Assembly: GCA_031472005.1 (NCBI GenBank) | Contig: PZJY01000004.1 | Location: forward strand, 1,524,556 to 1,588,555 | From: Tetracladium setigerum | Lineage: Eukaryota; Ascomycota; Leotiomycetes; Helotiales | DNA length: 64,000 bases | Direction: 5' to 3' | Translations under genes and position numbers: made by a program | Notes under the pieces: model-generated | What the model saw: only the letters and a program-made list of their open reading frames with translations | The model's database searches: none | Told to the model about the DNA's origin: nothing | Shown: positions 24,414 to 37,914 of the stretch, in pieces | How positions within the stretch are numbered: position 1 is the first letter of the stretch | Layout: each line of letters begins with the position of its first letter

Positions 24414-27400
24414 GGACCTTTTTTTGAACTTTTTAGATTTTTAAAAAAAATATTTATTAGATTTTGTCTTCTAAACAAAGATCTTTGTGTTTTTCGCCTT
24501 TGTGGTGTTTTTTTGTGAAGTTCGAGCCGCTCTCCGGGCGCTAGTCAGTACTGTGGAGCTTATCAACACTTGAATGTTGGGGGACGACTTACAGTAACAA
24601 TTTGTATGCTATCTGTCTATTGCACCTGTCTTTGCATGCATGTCGAGATTTCTGTCCCTCTACCAGCTTTTTTTTTCTTTTAAAAAAAAGGTGGCTTGGA
24701 CTGTGGTACGGTACGGTTGTTTTATTTTGGTAGGGCTACTTAAATCTAACTACGAATGAGAGTTATTCTCCACGCATGTGAGATACGAGTAGAGTATTGA
24801 AATTAAACTTATTTGAAGGTTTGCTTGGCGCTTCAAATTTGATACTGTGCAAGATATCTCGCGGGATGAAAATTCGTTATTTTCTGATTGGAGTTGGGGA
24901 GTGGAGAATTCTTAGAGGCATACCTCTAGGTTGCACTTTCTGATCTGGGGAAATAGTGGGCAAAGAGAAAGTAATTTTCATCCAAAGCTAACCACTTGCG
25001 AGATTCTTGTTGAATGTGAACTCGACTTCGATCGGTGAGCTAGCTTCATTTCCGCAAACAAAACTCCCTCGGAAATTTGGGGTGTGAAATTAGAAAGCGC
25101 AGATAGATGTACAGTACAGTACATTAAATTTCAACAATCTAACAAGCCTTGGATATTCGGCCCTAATTACCCATCTTCGCAAGCATATTCGTACAGTACA
25201 GACTTTTGTTCGGTACTACATGACTAAGGTCGTAGGTAACTACGCTGGCAATTGTGGTTGAGAGGACTCAACAACTAAGCGAAAGTGGGAATGATATTGT
25301 GGATATGAGTTTTGCGAGCGACCATATATATGAAGCCAAGACAAGATGAGATTTTGTACGAGCTAGTTACTATGCGGGACAAAGAACGACGATCTTGGAA
25401 GTGAGTCTTACAGACTGGCCTATCCAAAGAAAGAAGAAGAAAAAAGCGAATAGTGCAGCGTTGATTATTCAAGGAGTCTGGTGATGGAAGAAACGCGATA
25501 TCAAACAGTACTTGTGACGAAAGGAATGCTGACGTAACGGCACCCCAATAACAGACGCCAAAAGTAGCAGGACAAAGTACGAAATCTTCAACTGCCGCCA
25601 TCATTGGAAGGCATATGATAGCAGTGAGGTTAAACGCGACATCATTTCGCAGCCCCGCCAGTACTGTCAGAATTGACAGAACACTACAATTGTGCATTTT
25701 AGGGCTTCTAATTCCAAAATTGAGACGGGATAGTGGTAGCCCTGGGTCCGGGACGTCTCTTCTAGGACCTACCTACACTGGAGCCAGAAGCTTGAGACTG
25801 AGGATGCGTGAAGTTTTTGGCGTTTTGACGTGTTCTGTCTGGTACGCATATTTACGGAGTAGTGGTGTAGTGGATGTCCTGTGGGCTGGCGACTCCACTA
25901 CTGACGTCCAAATTCATCTCCACCCACAGCCATTATCGACGGATACCCGTTGATTCATCAGAACTGGTAGATGGAAGAGAGTACATTGCCTAAAATCGCC
26001 CTGTGCAAGTTGACGTACAGTGGTCGAGGTAGCGTTCTGGCGTGCATTTGATGAGTAAAGTGGGAATGGTATCACGTGACGCGTGATTTATGCTATTCGT
26101 GCCGGGCGAAGATGGATGGATGACCTTCTGTTGGCGGTGAGAACAGGAAACGTGGGACGCTTTTCCCTCTAGCTTTGGCGCGCATGCACGAAATCCAACT
26201 TGGACCGAAAGTAGATGAGAGGAAGCTCGACCAGTTTCTAAATTGTGCTTGTCAGTTGGTGTTGATAGCGATGCGCGGGGGTCAACACTTCAACCCATCA
26301 ACCACCAGGCGAAGATCAGCAAAATATCTACTGGCTACTGTATTGCTGGACAGCCAAAATGCTGACGATGAGCTGAATGATGTGACGAAGATCAAAGATT
26401 TCAAACGGGCAAGAGGCTGAAGCTGATAGACCTGACAGTTTCTTGTGGAATACGCAGTCATGGTGGCTGGTGCAGAATGGATGGGGGAGCCCTCCGAAGT
26501 CACACAGATGCCGGGAAGGCTCCAGTGTTTGAGATCAACAAATGCCAACAGCGCAGAGACTGCAGATGATCATGAATGGATTGGATTATTGGGGTTGGCA
26601 TAGGTTGAAGAGTTTTCCAGGTTCAAACTCCATGATATCCAATGGGTCATCCGCAAGGCCACCCAAGACGCGGAGCAGAAGCAAGTGGAGCGGGAGATGA
26701 CGGGGAAGTTGTTTGAAGATTGAGTGTGGTCCGTGGGGTCCAGTAGTTGCTTTCTATGTGATGCTCTGCTGTCTGGGGAAAATCGATGTGCTTTCAAGGG
26801 CTCTGCAGGGAAGTAGTTGGCCGATTATTTGATGTCCTCGCACTTGGAGATACTCGAATGCAGCCAGCCAAGGTATGCGTGGCGGGCCATTGAAGGAGCG
26901 TCAAGAGCAAGCAAAACGAAAGAGAGTCAGCTGTCAGAATTACGTGCATGCTATCCCACTGAAGAATACAGGTTTACCATCTCACTAAATCCCATTATAC
27001 CACAATGCACATGAAGGTGGTAATATTTACAGTACTTCGTACAGTAGTAGTGGTGGTGGCCGGAAGAGCCCACCGATCAGCTCCTAGCCGCGAAATAATC
27101 GTCGTGTCCTCGGGAGATGGACAGGACAGGACCGGGTCGAGGGTTCAAGGCAGTATTCCAATTGTGCCAATTGTGCCAGTTGTATTTCCCATTCGTGCCT
27201 ACGTGCGGCTATTCCATCCGGCCGGAAGGGAGAGGGAGGCAAACAACCTTTGTCTGGAATTTCCGTTTACGAGCTGGAAGCAGGCCGTACGTGTGATTGT
27301 GTGCTGGAGGCTGTAGGAGACCGGATGGGGATTGAGTTGAGACCTCGCTCAAGTAGGAGATATTGATACTGGACGGCCCTTCTCTTCCCATCCATAGGGT

Positions 27401-28676
27401 ACATCATGTAGCCTGAGACAATCCTTGAAATGGTGAAAGGGTCTGCGCTTGCTGGGCAGTGGGGCGAAGTGTTTCTTGGAGTTTGTGGAATGTTAGTGAG
27501 GGAGAGAATTGGCCGTGTTTTGGTGGTCGAGTAAGTCTTGGGTCAATAGTGTATGTGCTGTAGCTGAAGGGTGTCGGATCTTGCTGACGCCCGATTTCCT
27601 TTGGCTGGCCGCCGCCGCCGCCGCCGTGGGGAGAAGATGATGTGTGAGAGTTGCGCATAATTACGACAAAAGGCCTGTAGAGTACGGAGTACAGTACACT
27701 ATTTGCCAAAGGGGCTGCAAAAATGGAGAAATGGTGAGAGAGCTACTGGACGCTGGTTGCAGCATATCATCATGCACCAACATCCAGAATAATGGGGGTT
27801 GGTCTTGGAAGGGAAGTTGGTGCCCTTCCCATATAGGTGTACCTTACTCTCAAATCATTGGCGTTGTTGTTGGTGTTGTAATAATTGGGAACAGTTGTTA
27901 GGAATCAGGATGCTCCGTATGTGGCAATAAATATGTCCCGTCTGTGATATTACTATTTGTGTGTCTGATGTTGACACTCCGTACAGCAATAGTCGTCGTA
28001 CATTACGGGCACACTACTCCCCTCGCATTTATTCTTCTTCTCGGACCCGCAAAGGCACAGGCTGCAGGTGCAAGTAGTCCAAGTCGATGTGGTTGTACTG
28101 TGGTCGAAGTAGTCCAAAGAAGTCGTTGTTACTTGCCAAAACGTGCCAAAACAGCGTTGGTAGGGCTCAACCGCTCGCCGTACACACGTTAAAGATCAAA
28201 AGCTCCCACATCCCGCTCACCCTCCTCGACTCCCCTCCTCTCTTGCCTCTTCTCTCCCAACGACTCTCGAATGTTTCTGTGAACGCTTCTCCCACAAGAC
28301 TTTGGTCGCTCGTAGGGCTTTCGAAGGCCGCTGCTTCAGCGAGCCGTTCAAGGCGTCGGTTCCGTTCTCAACACTACCACTACCACCACCACCATTGATT
28401 TGGTCCCAATCTCCCCTCAATCCTGCATTCTCATCGGCGTTGGACATTCAGCATATATCCTTCTTATACTCGAGCAATTGCATATACCCCGGCCTGCAAC
28501 TTTTCCCTATTTGAACATATTTCTTTGCTCTTGAACGGCCACCGCATTTTACGACTCGATATTTCTCGACTCCGCAGTCCACTTGCGACTGCAAACAACC
28601 AAATTTCTTCACCCGCTGTTGGTCGACTCGAGATATCCGATCTCGTCCTCGCCACCTTGCGCCAACCCCAACCACC
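24414..28676. other. gene-poor spacer upstream of the copper-fist gene
   Basis: More than 4 kb with no gene that I can support. It carries TACGGAGTA copies (25853, 27683), runs of GTACAGTAC-like words and a GCC repeat near 27610. The last several hundred bases (from about 28200) are pyrimidine-rich and are probably the leader of the copper-fist gene. Confidence 0.5.
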
Positions 28677-30193
28677 ATGTTGATTAAAGGAGAAAAGTAC
28701 GCCTGTGAGGCGTGTGTGAGAGGCCACCGGGTCAGCAATTGCCAACATGCTGATCGGCCTCTGCAACACATAAACAAGAAGGTTGGTTGACCGTTGCCGT
28801 CATGTCGGGTTTGGCTGATTTTCTTTCCCAGGGTCGTCCCGTTTCTCAGTGTACCCATTGTCGAACCCTGCGCAAATCTCGCTCTGCTCACGTTCGATGT
28901 GATTGCGGTGAGAAGGCACACACAAAGGGGGCCGCCTGTGGTCATGATGGCGAGCCTCAAGGTAAGTCTTTACTTGGACTTGTTGCATATATATGACATG
29001 CCAATGTGCTAACCACTCACACAGCCGATTCATGTTGTTGTAGCCACGGGTCACGGTGTTCCTGTTCTCTCAAAAAAGAACACCTCGATCCTGTTCCAGA
29101 ATCGGATTCGGACGAGCAATCGGCCTCTTCCACCCCGGCTCTGGAGAGACGTAGAGCACGAGCGCTCACTGTTCAATCGGAAGGGAGTGGCTTGACCGTG
29201 TTTACGAACGGGCATCATAAACCTGTTCACAAGCATAACAACATGGCGCATAAGTGTGGTTTGCCATACACAGTTCCTCGGGCACACTCAATCCATGGCT
29301 CGTCGCCATCGGGTCTTGCGAACAGATCTGTGGACAATTTGCCACACACCAACACCATTGATGCCTTACATAGCGATTCGCATATCAAAGACTCAATTGT
29401 TAGTGCTCAGCAAGAGCAACGTATGGTGAAGTCCGAGCATGGGTCGCCTCTCACGAGCCCAAATCTGCACTTTGATGATCTGAATGGCATGTTACCGCCC
29501 TTGGATTTGTCCAACCTGTCTGGAGAGTACAACTTCATGGCAAACTTGGATGGATTTTGTTCTGCACCTGAGCTTGACCAGCCACTCTTTTCCGCTGGTT
29601 TGAGCTCGGCGTCAATCGACTGGTCCCATTATGACGGTCTTGACTTCAACAACAACAGTAACAGCGCAGACAACTTTGCGGATTCTTCATATAGCCAAGC
29701 TCCGTCATTTACGGGATTCGACTTCAGTAGCATTGATCAACCAGCCCTTACAACCACATCAACCTCTGGCGAGATCTCCGAAGTTGAAGATTTCGCCCCG
29801 AGAAGTGAACCTGGTTCCATTCGCCCTACCCTTGCGCAACATCGTTACGGTTCAGACTTTGATTGCTCGGACATAGGAGATGGATACCGTCTCAGCACCG
29901 CCTCCTCATACATCGGAATTTCCCAAGCGCAAATGCTCGCGAGCAACAGTCTCGATGACCTAGATATCGATGCTTTCTTGAAGGGTGTAGCACAACCCAA
30001 CAACCTATATGACATGCCAAGTTACGACTCGAAGTTGGGTCAGAACTTGGGCGGTCTCGATGACAACAATATTTTCCCAACTCTCACCGAGGAAGATGAA
30101 AATGATGTCTTCTGGATGGCAGGTTTCACTTCGGGTCAGATCCCAAGCGGTCGCAACAGTATGCAGGGCCATGAAAACATCTGGGCTCAATAA
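28677..30193 (+). CDS. copper-fist DNA-binding transcription factor
   Basis: Exons 28677-28781, 28832-28961 and 29025-30193 give exactly 468 codons (467 aa). The N-terminus is a textbook copper fist: zinc ligands Cys10, Cys13, Cys22 and His24 in YACEACVRGHRVSNCQH, then the minor-groove KKGRPVSQC segment (Gly36-Arg37-Pro38) and a downstream Cys cluster ending RCDCG. A second Cys-rich run, DSCCCSHGSRCSCS, lies at the start of exon 3 and can bind Cu(I). The remaining about 370 residues are Ser/Asn/Asp/Leu-rich and look like an activation region. Family members (Ace1, Mac1/GRISEA, Cuf1, AceA types) regulate copper uptake or detoxification in the nucleus; which branch this is cannot be decided by eye. 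The second intron falls right between the copper fist and the extra Cys cluster. Confidence 0.93.
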
Positions 30194-32507
30194 CCCGAGT
30201 GGAAAGGCAAGAAGGCCTTCGACGAATTAAAAAATCTTTGTAGATGAGACGAAATCCGCCGACGACTCCTGAATCTTCTTTGTATAGAGCCTTACTTAAG
30301 TTTGAGGGATACACAACTGCGTTGTCAGCCCTATTTGGTAAAAATATTACCTGAGCATGTCCATAGAATTTTGCAATTTCAATTCAATTTATTTAGACGA
30401 CTTTTTGGCTTCCTTTTTTTGCTGCTTGAGATCCCGTTCCCGTTCTTGGAGTTGATGTTGGTGAGCTGCTTTAGTGTATTAAGTGGGTGACAGGATTTCG
30501 AATACAAGTTGACCATTTCGGGTGTCTCGTTTTCCAAATAGAATGCTTTTCGTTCCTCCTTGTTCGTATTGGAACAGAGAGAGTCCCTTTCCCCCAAAAA
30601 GGAACAATAAATCCCAACCAACCTTCAAGTTGCCATTGCCACCAACAAATGATACAACAAACCACCGTGACTGATTCCATGGCGGGGTAGATAAACAATA
30701 GAAAACAAGAATACCCCGCCTTCAACCGCTGATTTGGGAAAGAAGCTGGGCTGTATGATGTGATGTGATGTGATGTGATGTGCCGGTGCTGGGGTGGGCA
30801 AGTGTCATATATTTAGGTAGCATTGATTGGAGAGAAACGAAGGGCAGGTGGTTTTAGGTTGGTAGTACAAATACTTGAAATGTCGACCTCACAATGTGAC
30901 AGTATTTGTAGCGATTGGGTTTGGGGAGGGAGGGTAGGTTGGTGTGGGAAAGGAATAATGGGAAAGTAAATGGGGAAAGCGAATGAACATTGATTGGGAA
31001 AGTAAGACGAAGAACGTATGTGAAAATTTCAATAATGGTGGTGATAGTGAAAATGATAGTGATGGTAATGATAGCGAAAACAGGAAACAACGCTTTGAAA
31101 AAATATAGAATCGTAAGAACGGATTAGAATCCGCGACACTTTGGTATACGAAGATTTTCCCATTTGGCTGAGATGCAACTCACTTGAGAAGTTGAGATGA
31201 ACTACTATCGTGGCACTGACTGAATAATAGGCATCCCTTGGTATCAAAGGGCAAACTCCGGTCCTGCTAAGAGGATTTGACCGAGCTCCATTCTATATTA
31301 GCAACACCTTCGAATACGGGTGGCTTTTTTCCCTGACGCACGGTGCATGAAGAGGTTGGATGCTTGGCACCTCTCACCACGGAAGATCTGTGTAATCACT
31401 GGCTTTCCTTTTCTCTTTAAATCAGCCGGAAGAATAGGCTGAAGCTTTGCCTTCCCTCCCGTCACAGATTCCGCAAAGTTAGAACGTTTTGACAGCTGAA
31501 TGTGAGATGACTTCTGGCTCGTTTTCCAAGGTATTGCATCTTTCCTGTGCTGTACGGTAGAACTAGCTCCGTGCAGGGCAGGCCAGCCGGTCTTGCTCTC
31601 TTGCTCGCCGCAGTACCTCCGTAGTCGAGTTACTTTCTTGGAACGGAAGATGTGCTCGTCTCCAGAGGATTGCAATCCAATCCCGTGATGCTTTCTGCAA
31701 GGGCGCGTGCGAGGGAGTCTTCTTTGTCCTGTAGGAGTGCTGGAAATGCTCCGAGTGGGTTTGGTGCATCTGCAAGTCTGCGAGAAATGTATGCAGCTTC
31801 GAGGTTGTTTTTGGTGTCTTTTTATTTTCCCATCCACAGGTTGAGTATCTGGTGGATCCTTGCTTCGTTGAAGGTTGCGGAGTGTACATTGATCGATCTG
31901 TGTAGCTAAATGGGCGCCACGATCGCTGCGAATCGCAATCGTAGGCTACCAGCGGGCGAATGATATATATAAACCTGTGTCCTTTGAGAAGTGATAGTTT
32001 GTGAGAAATTGGGTTTTCCCTCTTGTTGTGTCTGATTTTCCGTCCGATGCTCCCTCCACTGTCTGCGCAAGACACAAAGAATCCATGTTGGAAAGCTAGC
32101 CTCTTTTGGCAATTTAGCCGGGGTCTTAGCGTCCATTTTTGGAGGAACGACCGACCCACGTCGTCGTCGTCAACTCTTCCGAACAGTTTTTCCTTCTCCG
32201 AAATCAACAAACCGAACACCACAGACTGTCCATTGAACAACTCAACAGATATCTCGACATCTGCTGCTCATTCCTTGATCGCGTAGATCTCCTCATCTAT
32301 CCCGTCTTCCAAGTAAGTTTTTCGGACGCGAATCGGTCGCGCAAGAACTTCTCCGGCGCAATTCACCCTGCATAGTTACCCTTTGACCGCACGACAACAT
32401 AAAGTGCATGCAATATACAGATGGCTGACCTTATATTTGGCTTGCAGATCCCCGCTTCTTGAAGCTCATTATGAACAGTTGAGTCCTGCCGAGTCCGACG
32501 CGTCTTC
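30194..32507. other. spacer between copper-fist and RGT1-like genes
   Basis: Holds the 3' flank of the copper-fist gene, a TGATG microrepeat and the leader and promoter of the RGT1-like gene. A 225-codon minus-strand frame at 31563-32240 has no domain or start context and is not called. Confidence 0.5.
30756..30782. repeat. (TGATG)5 microsatellite
   Basis: Five exact TGATG units followed by TG, in the intergenic region. Confidence 0.9.
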
Positions 32508-34886
32508 ATGATGGAGAACTACCAGGACCCAAATGCCAACTCGGCAGATCGAGGCCAATACTATCCAGCTCCTCCTCAAAGCGCACATAGTCAGCTTCAG
32601 CTTCAACACCAGCAAACTGAGGTGGATGGAGGAATGAACTTAGGCCATAACATCGCGCCGTCGATGCATACTGGGCCCGTTGGGCTTTCAAATAATCAAG
32701 ATCCCAGAACACACGTTCAATCCAACACCTTCTACCAACATCCCTCACCAGATCTGCATCGCCAGCAGATGCAGGAAGACCTCGAGGCAATGGATCAATC
32801 TGCGCATGGATACAGCCCACAAGATCAGTCAATGCATCCCAGGAAGCGATCTAAGGCGTCGCGCGCCTGTGACGAGTGCCGCAAGAGAAAGACGAAGTGC
32901 GACGGCGCAGAGGAGCAACCTGATGTGCCATGTAGCTCTTGTAAGAGGACAGGAATGACCTGTAGTTTTAGTAGGATTCCACAAAAGAGAGGCCCGAGTA
33001 AAGGGTGGGTAATCAATTCTTCCGATGAAGTAGAAGTCGTGCTTACTAGATGGGTTGGATAGGTACATAAAGGACCTCTCGGATCGCGTCAAGAAACTGG
33101 AAGCCTCGCCTATGCAGAATGCCATGATGGATGGGCACATGGCGAACGCTTTGGAGAATGCTGCTGGTGTCTTTGGAGAAGATGGGCACAGGAAACGAAG
33201 CTTTGCTGATTTCGACTCGGGAAGTAGTTTGGGTCAACTGCATCAAGCTCTCTCCGCGCGTGCCATCGCCCCATCCCCTACTCATCATCTCCCCATTTCC
33301 TTCAGAACTCTCACCAGAGCTCCCATCAGATCAATCAACCCCCTCCCCACTCTCAATTTCTTCAACAATCACCACCATTGGCGTCACGGCCATTGTCCGC
33401 TGACAACCAAGGTTCCAGAGGGTTGCGCCTCTCATCCAGTGACCTCCAAAGTCAACCACAGTTTCCGCAACAACAGTGGGCAATCCCACTTGAATCCTCA
33501 CGTCTTCAAGCCATGGCTACAGACAATGCGCTTCAAAGTACAGGCGACGCGGGAGTGTCTACTCGCAACGCGGTCGACGTCTCGCTTCTCGATCAGTATG
33601 TCTCCAATCGCGTCTTGGGCATAATTCCTGCTGACACGTGCAGATACTACCAGTGCATTCACCAGCATCTGCCCATTCTTCCTCACAGTTCCCAAACCCT
33701 GATCGCAAAAGCTGAATCGTGCCCTGCTTCCCTCCGCGATGCTTTCTACGAGGCTTTACACGCAGCTTGTCGCGCGGTGTCATCCCCCGATCCCTCCAGC
33801 TACGAGCCACAAAAGTCGCCAAAATCCTTGCCCCTTATCTTCAATCCTGAACTTGCAAGTTCAGCAGCCTACGATCAGCCAGCCAAATTGGTACATTTGC
33901 AAACGTTGATCCTCATGTCAATTGAGGCAATGTGTGTGTCCTCCACTACGTTGACTTCGTCCCACGCCGGCTTTCACCCGTCGCTATGGATTACCAATGC
34001 TGTAAATTTTGCCTATCGATTGAAGCTCCATATGATCAAAGCTGGACAGGGTGGTTCGTTTCCAAACGAGCATGATACTGAGATCAACGTATCAAGGCGT
34101 ATTTGGATGAGCCTGTGCGTCATTGAAAGATGGCATGCACACGGTACTGGAACTCCTTCGATGATTCCCGAGAGCAGTATGACTTTCTTTGAAGAAGATA
34201 AAGACATATTGGGAAGCCCGCTTTATTGGCTTTCTCGTGAGCATTTCCCTTCTCTATGTTGAGACCGTTTCTAATTCATTTCAGGCCTTACTACTATTCT
34301 TGGTGATATCGGTAGATGCAATACCACAGTCACAGATAAACCACCAGTACTCAATGCTTTACCACGAAGAGCCCTTGATTGGTGGCGTCTTGATAAACCC
34401 AAGACATTTGGCGAGCCGGACACTGTTCTCTACCTCTGTTACTGGCACATTACTATTCTAGATGAACTCGATGTACAGGCCACCACTCCACAGTACCTAC
34501 AGCAAGCAACTCGCAAGATGGTTGAGATCATCCTGAAGGGTCAAAGTGACTCGAGCCCATTGACAATTAGCATCAAGACCCTGTTGGTATTGACTCTTGT
34601 CGAATTGCTACGACACACAGATACAGGAGGGGTTGCCGAGGAAGATCTGAAGACCTTGAAAGAGCGCGGCTATATTCCTTCTGGCTGGAACAATGCTGTC
34701 AAAATGATGGTGGAGGTCAACGATAACCGACGCCTCCAAGAACTCGCTGAAGCGGCAAGTGAGAAGAACGATACAGAGAATCCTAATATCACTGAGCCTA
34801 AGGATCAATCCCCCCTCCTATTCAAGGAACTTCGAGCCTTAACTAAAGGTGGGTTCTTAGATGTGTTCAGAGACAATGCTCGTTGA
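32508..34886 (+). CDS. RGT1: Zn2Cys6 transcription factor, RGT1-like glucose-responsive regulator
   Basis: Exons 32508-33004, 33063-34236 and 34285-34886. After a Gln/His/Pro-rich start there is a Zn2Cys6 cluster with six cysteines at about residues 121-152 (RACDECRKRKTKCD ... CSSCKRTGMTC), followed by FSRIPQKRGPSKGYIKDL and a leucine-type coiled coil. This linker is characteristic of the filamentous RGT1 family, which represses or activates hexose transporter genes. The rest matches a fungal regulatory middle homology region. Between 33225 and 33290 the frame moves by one base. No GT/AG pair there gives the right phase, and the three exons total one base less than 758 codons. Adding one C in the CCCC runs at 33269 or 33275 would keep a Ser/His/Gln-rich linker open, so I infer a missing base. 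About 757 aa. Confidence 0.85.
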
Positions 34887-35703
34887 GCCACCTTGATACA
34901 AAATTTCTTTTGCCACTGGTGTTTTGGAGGGTTTTATTTTTGCGTCGTCTTTGGGAGGGCGTTCAAGGCAGTCACGAAAATCTGAAGGCGGATGAATTCA
35001 TTATTGGCGTACATGGCGTATAGAAAGGCGGTCAAAATGCATATTTGTTGGAGTCTATTGGGTATGGAGATGCGCTGCGGTTTGCGGAAATTCGCCCTTT
35101 TTGCGGTTTCTTCTTGAGCATATTGCATCTAACAGCGAAAATACCCTTTGTACCTATAGGTAGCCTTTGCTACATCATTCGCTCTAAATAGAAACCTTCA
35201 TGATACTCTTTTTCTTTGTGCTTAGTGAGTCCGACCTGGAAAATAAAGATTCCTCGGCTCTAGATAATGATAATCACGTGGGTCATTGTGTCCAACTTCG
35301 GCTTCGACGTTACAACCTATCTTACTTACATAGGTAGGTACGCCACATCTCATACTTTTAAACAGTCGGTTACTTGAAGCTTAAATGTACTGCCATAAAG
35401 TCTAATTCAACGTTGTTCTGTGGTGCGGTATTTTCAAGGTTTTGGTGGAGCCGCGTTCCCGCGATTCTGGAACCAAAAAGTCGCTCATACCCGACTACAT
35501 CAATCCGACCCTCCCCATCGTCCTCCCAAGCCATCACAACCACAACCTCTCCCACCCATTTCCCGTTTTCTTCCGCAGAAATAAACCACCCTGGAGCGGT
35601 TGAGCAGCGAGATCTTCGAATCTTACATCAATAATTCGACCGGTCAAAAGCCTATCCGATCCTAATACTACCCCGCGACCTGTATCTGTCTCATCCTTTC
35701 ACA
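34887..35703. other. spacer between RGT1-like gene and 198-aa gene
   Basis: 3' flank of the RGT1-like gene and a C/T-rich leader before 35704. No further gene seen. Confidence 0.5.
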
Positions 35704-36300
35704 ATGTCCTACACCGAGCCCAACATCGACTTTGGCCATATCGCCATCTTCTTCGATACGCATCCTCACGAGCAAGATGGATATCTCTACTCCTACTTCA
35801 CCTCCCTCAAAGCCACCCTCCACATCGCCATGACCGGCATCGTACCCAAGTTCCACCCCTTCGGCACCCTCCGCATACAATGGTGGACACACGACAACAA
35901 CGAAGGACTAAAAGACTACCACCTACACGAATTCGTATTGGTAAAACAGAATTTCGACCTTCTGGCGGGGATGACGGATGAGGTTAGGAGGGTGGTGGTG
36001 AAAGGGTGGAGTGGACAAAATCCTTATGTGCATATGGCTGAGGGGAGGAGAATTGCGCAGGGTGGTGTCTATTGGGCGAATGGGAAGAAGGCATCAGATG
36101 CAGTAGAGAAGAGAGACGTGGCTTGGGAGAGAAAGCAGAAGCAAGCATTTGATAATGCGGAGGAAGGGAGGACGGGGAAGATTATTGATATTGAAGAGGT
36201 CATTGAGGCACACGATAGGTTGGAGGAGGAGAGGAGGAGGGAGGCCGAAGAGAGGATATGGAAGGAGAATGAGGGGTTGTTGAGTGGTTCGATGGCATGA
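35704..36300 (+). CDS. conserved-looking 198-aa protein of unknown function
   Basis: A single-exon frame starting in the context TTTCACAATGTCC after a C/T-rich leader. The first about 120 residues have a folded-domain look with alternating aromatic and hydrophobic residues (HIAIFFDTHPHEQDGYLYSY, TLRIQWWTHDNN) and several His/Trp. The last 60 are a charged helix (Glu/Arg-rich, EERRREAEERIW). There is no signal peptide, membrane segment or Cys cluster. I do not recognise the family; the composition argues strongly for a real gene. Confidence 0.75.
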   Translation: MSYTEPNIDFGHIAIFFDTHPHEQDGYLYSYFTSLKATLHIAMTGIVPKFHPFGTLRIQWWTHDNNEGLKDYHLHEFVLVKQNFDLLAGMTDEVRRVVVKGWSGQNPYVHMAEGRRIAQGGVYWANGKKASDAVEKRDVAWERKQKQAFDNAEEGRTGKIIDIEEVIEAHDRLEEERRREAEERIWKENEGLLSGSMA

Positions 36301-37914
36301 GGTGATTGCAGAGGGGTGTGGCATGACTTGAAGAGTCGGGCGGAGCTTGATATGGAGAAGGTACAGAGGGGATGTATTCGAGCGGCAACTCCGGATATCG
36401 CTAAATGGCGCCTTGTGACGGATTATTTATTGAATGTTGGACTTGATGGAACTCCGACGACATTATAGCACTTTCATGGCACTTATTTCAGGACCCGAGA
36501 GCTCCGTCGTCGACGAGACTTAGCAGATCAGAAGGCTTTGACGAGGCGGGTTTATGTCGCCAATTGTTAAGCAATGTTGGAGGAACCTTCTTTATGAAGA
36601 ATCAAATTGTTTATTCGAGGAGTAGATTGCGGAGTTGGAGGAATACTGGGTCATTTTGGCTTCTGCTTTACGACGCCAAAGAGTGTAAAATGAGGATAAT
36701 GTATATTACATTCAAAATTCCACGCTGTATGTTTTTGGAAGCACCAACTCCAGCGAGTTATGTACACTGCAATCTCTTGTTACGAATTCATAAGGAGAAT
36801 TTGTCTTTCTTCTACTTCCTGCAATTGCGTGGCAAGGATGGGTTTTTTCATGACGGTTATCAGCCTCTGGGGATTTTAGAGCAGCTTACTTGTTTCCTTA
36901 TCTTGGAATTTAGTAAATGGCTCCAAATTCACCTGCCCTGCAACTTCATGAATGTAAGGCAAAGCCGCTTAGCATGTGCTAGTCGGACTAATTTCACCAC
37001 TTAAACGTACAGTTCTTCGCTTCGTGCCTTTACCTATTCTTTGCAATATTCACAACACGCGAAAAGGTCTTGAGTTGTCTTGCAAATGAGAATAGATTTC
37101 GCCAGTCAAGCAAAACGGTGTGAAGCGCAATATTGTCATGTCATAACATGATGAGTAAATCGCGCTGGATATGCTTTGCATTATTACGGTCTACAAAGCA
37201 GCTTTCACTTCCTGGTAGAGAGGCTCTTAGATATCGCACCGACAAGAATAGAGCTTCTAGTACTTGTCGTCGTGCTGTCTCGCTTTACGTGACAAATTCT
37301 TAAATGATCATTACAGTTTACCTAATTAGTGTTACCAGCAGTCTTAGACCATCAACTAGTCTTTGGTGATATGAACTTTGCTCGTCAAAATTCTGTCGGC
37401 CCCGTCCACCATGCCTCGTGAGAGCTCTCGACGGATGGCTATCACCATATATCATGATCCTCCTTCTCGTCTCACATTTCTCGCTTTATGAATCCCGTTG
37501 GTCACTGCAATAAGATGGTCTCCCTGCTTGGAGCTAGATGATGTTGTTATGCTAGATGTCTGTGCTCAATCTGAACTTCAGATCATCTGAATCAGAGGGA
37601 CATTATCGACACCATTCGCACAATAACAGTGGCCTTCGATCATGATCAAGATTTCTTCATTTTGAATCATATTGTTTACTAAATCTGCTACAAATACGCC
37701 AACTCTTCTTCCCTCGGCCACCTCTCTTCTTCAACACTCAAACCCCTCCTCCGAATAGGTCAAGATAACTTAAAACTTCAACACAATTCAACCTTCACCA
37801 CAATTCAAAGCTTAAGTCGACCACATAGCCCACTATAGGTACAACTCAAATCTTAAAAAAAAGCTTCAAATTTCAACACAATCCACGCCATTTTCAAATC
37901 AGACAAACGACAAA
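36301..37914. other. AT-rich spacer
   Basis: No supported gene. The last about 190 bases are a CA-rich leader for the gene at 37915, which has a related counterpart upstream of the gene at 39400. Confidence 0.5.

Noticed and set aside
28448..28960. 170-codon minus-strand frame
   Set aside because: Antisense to the copper-fist coding exons, which are unmistakable.
31563..32240. 225-codon minus-strand frame upstream of the RGT1-like gene
   Set aside because: No domain, no splice context and irregular composition; it overlaps the probable leader and promoter of the RGT1-like gene.
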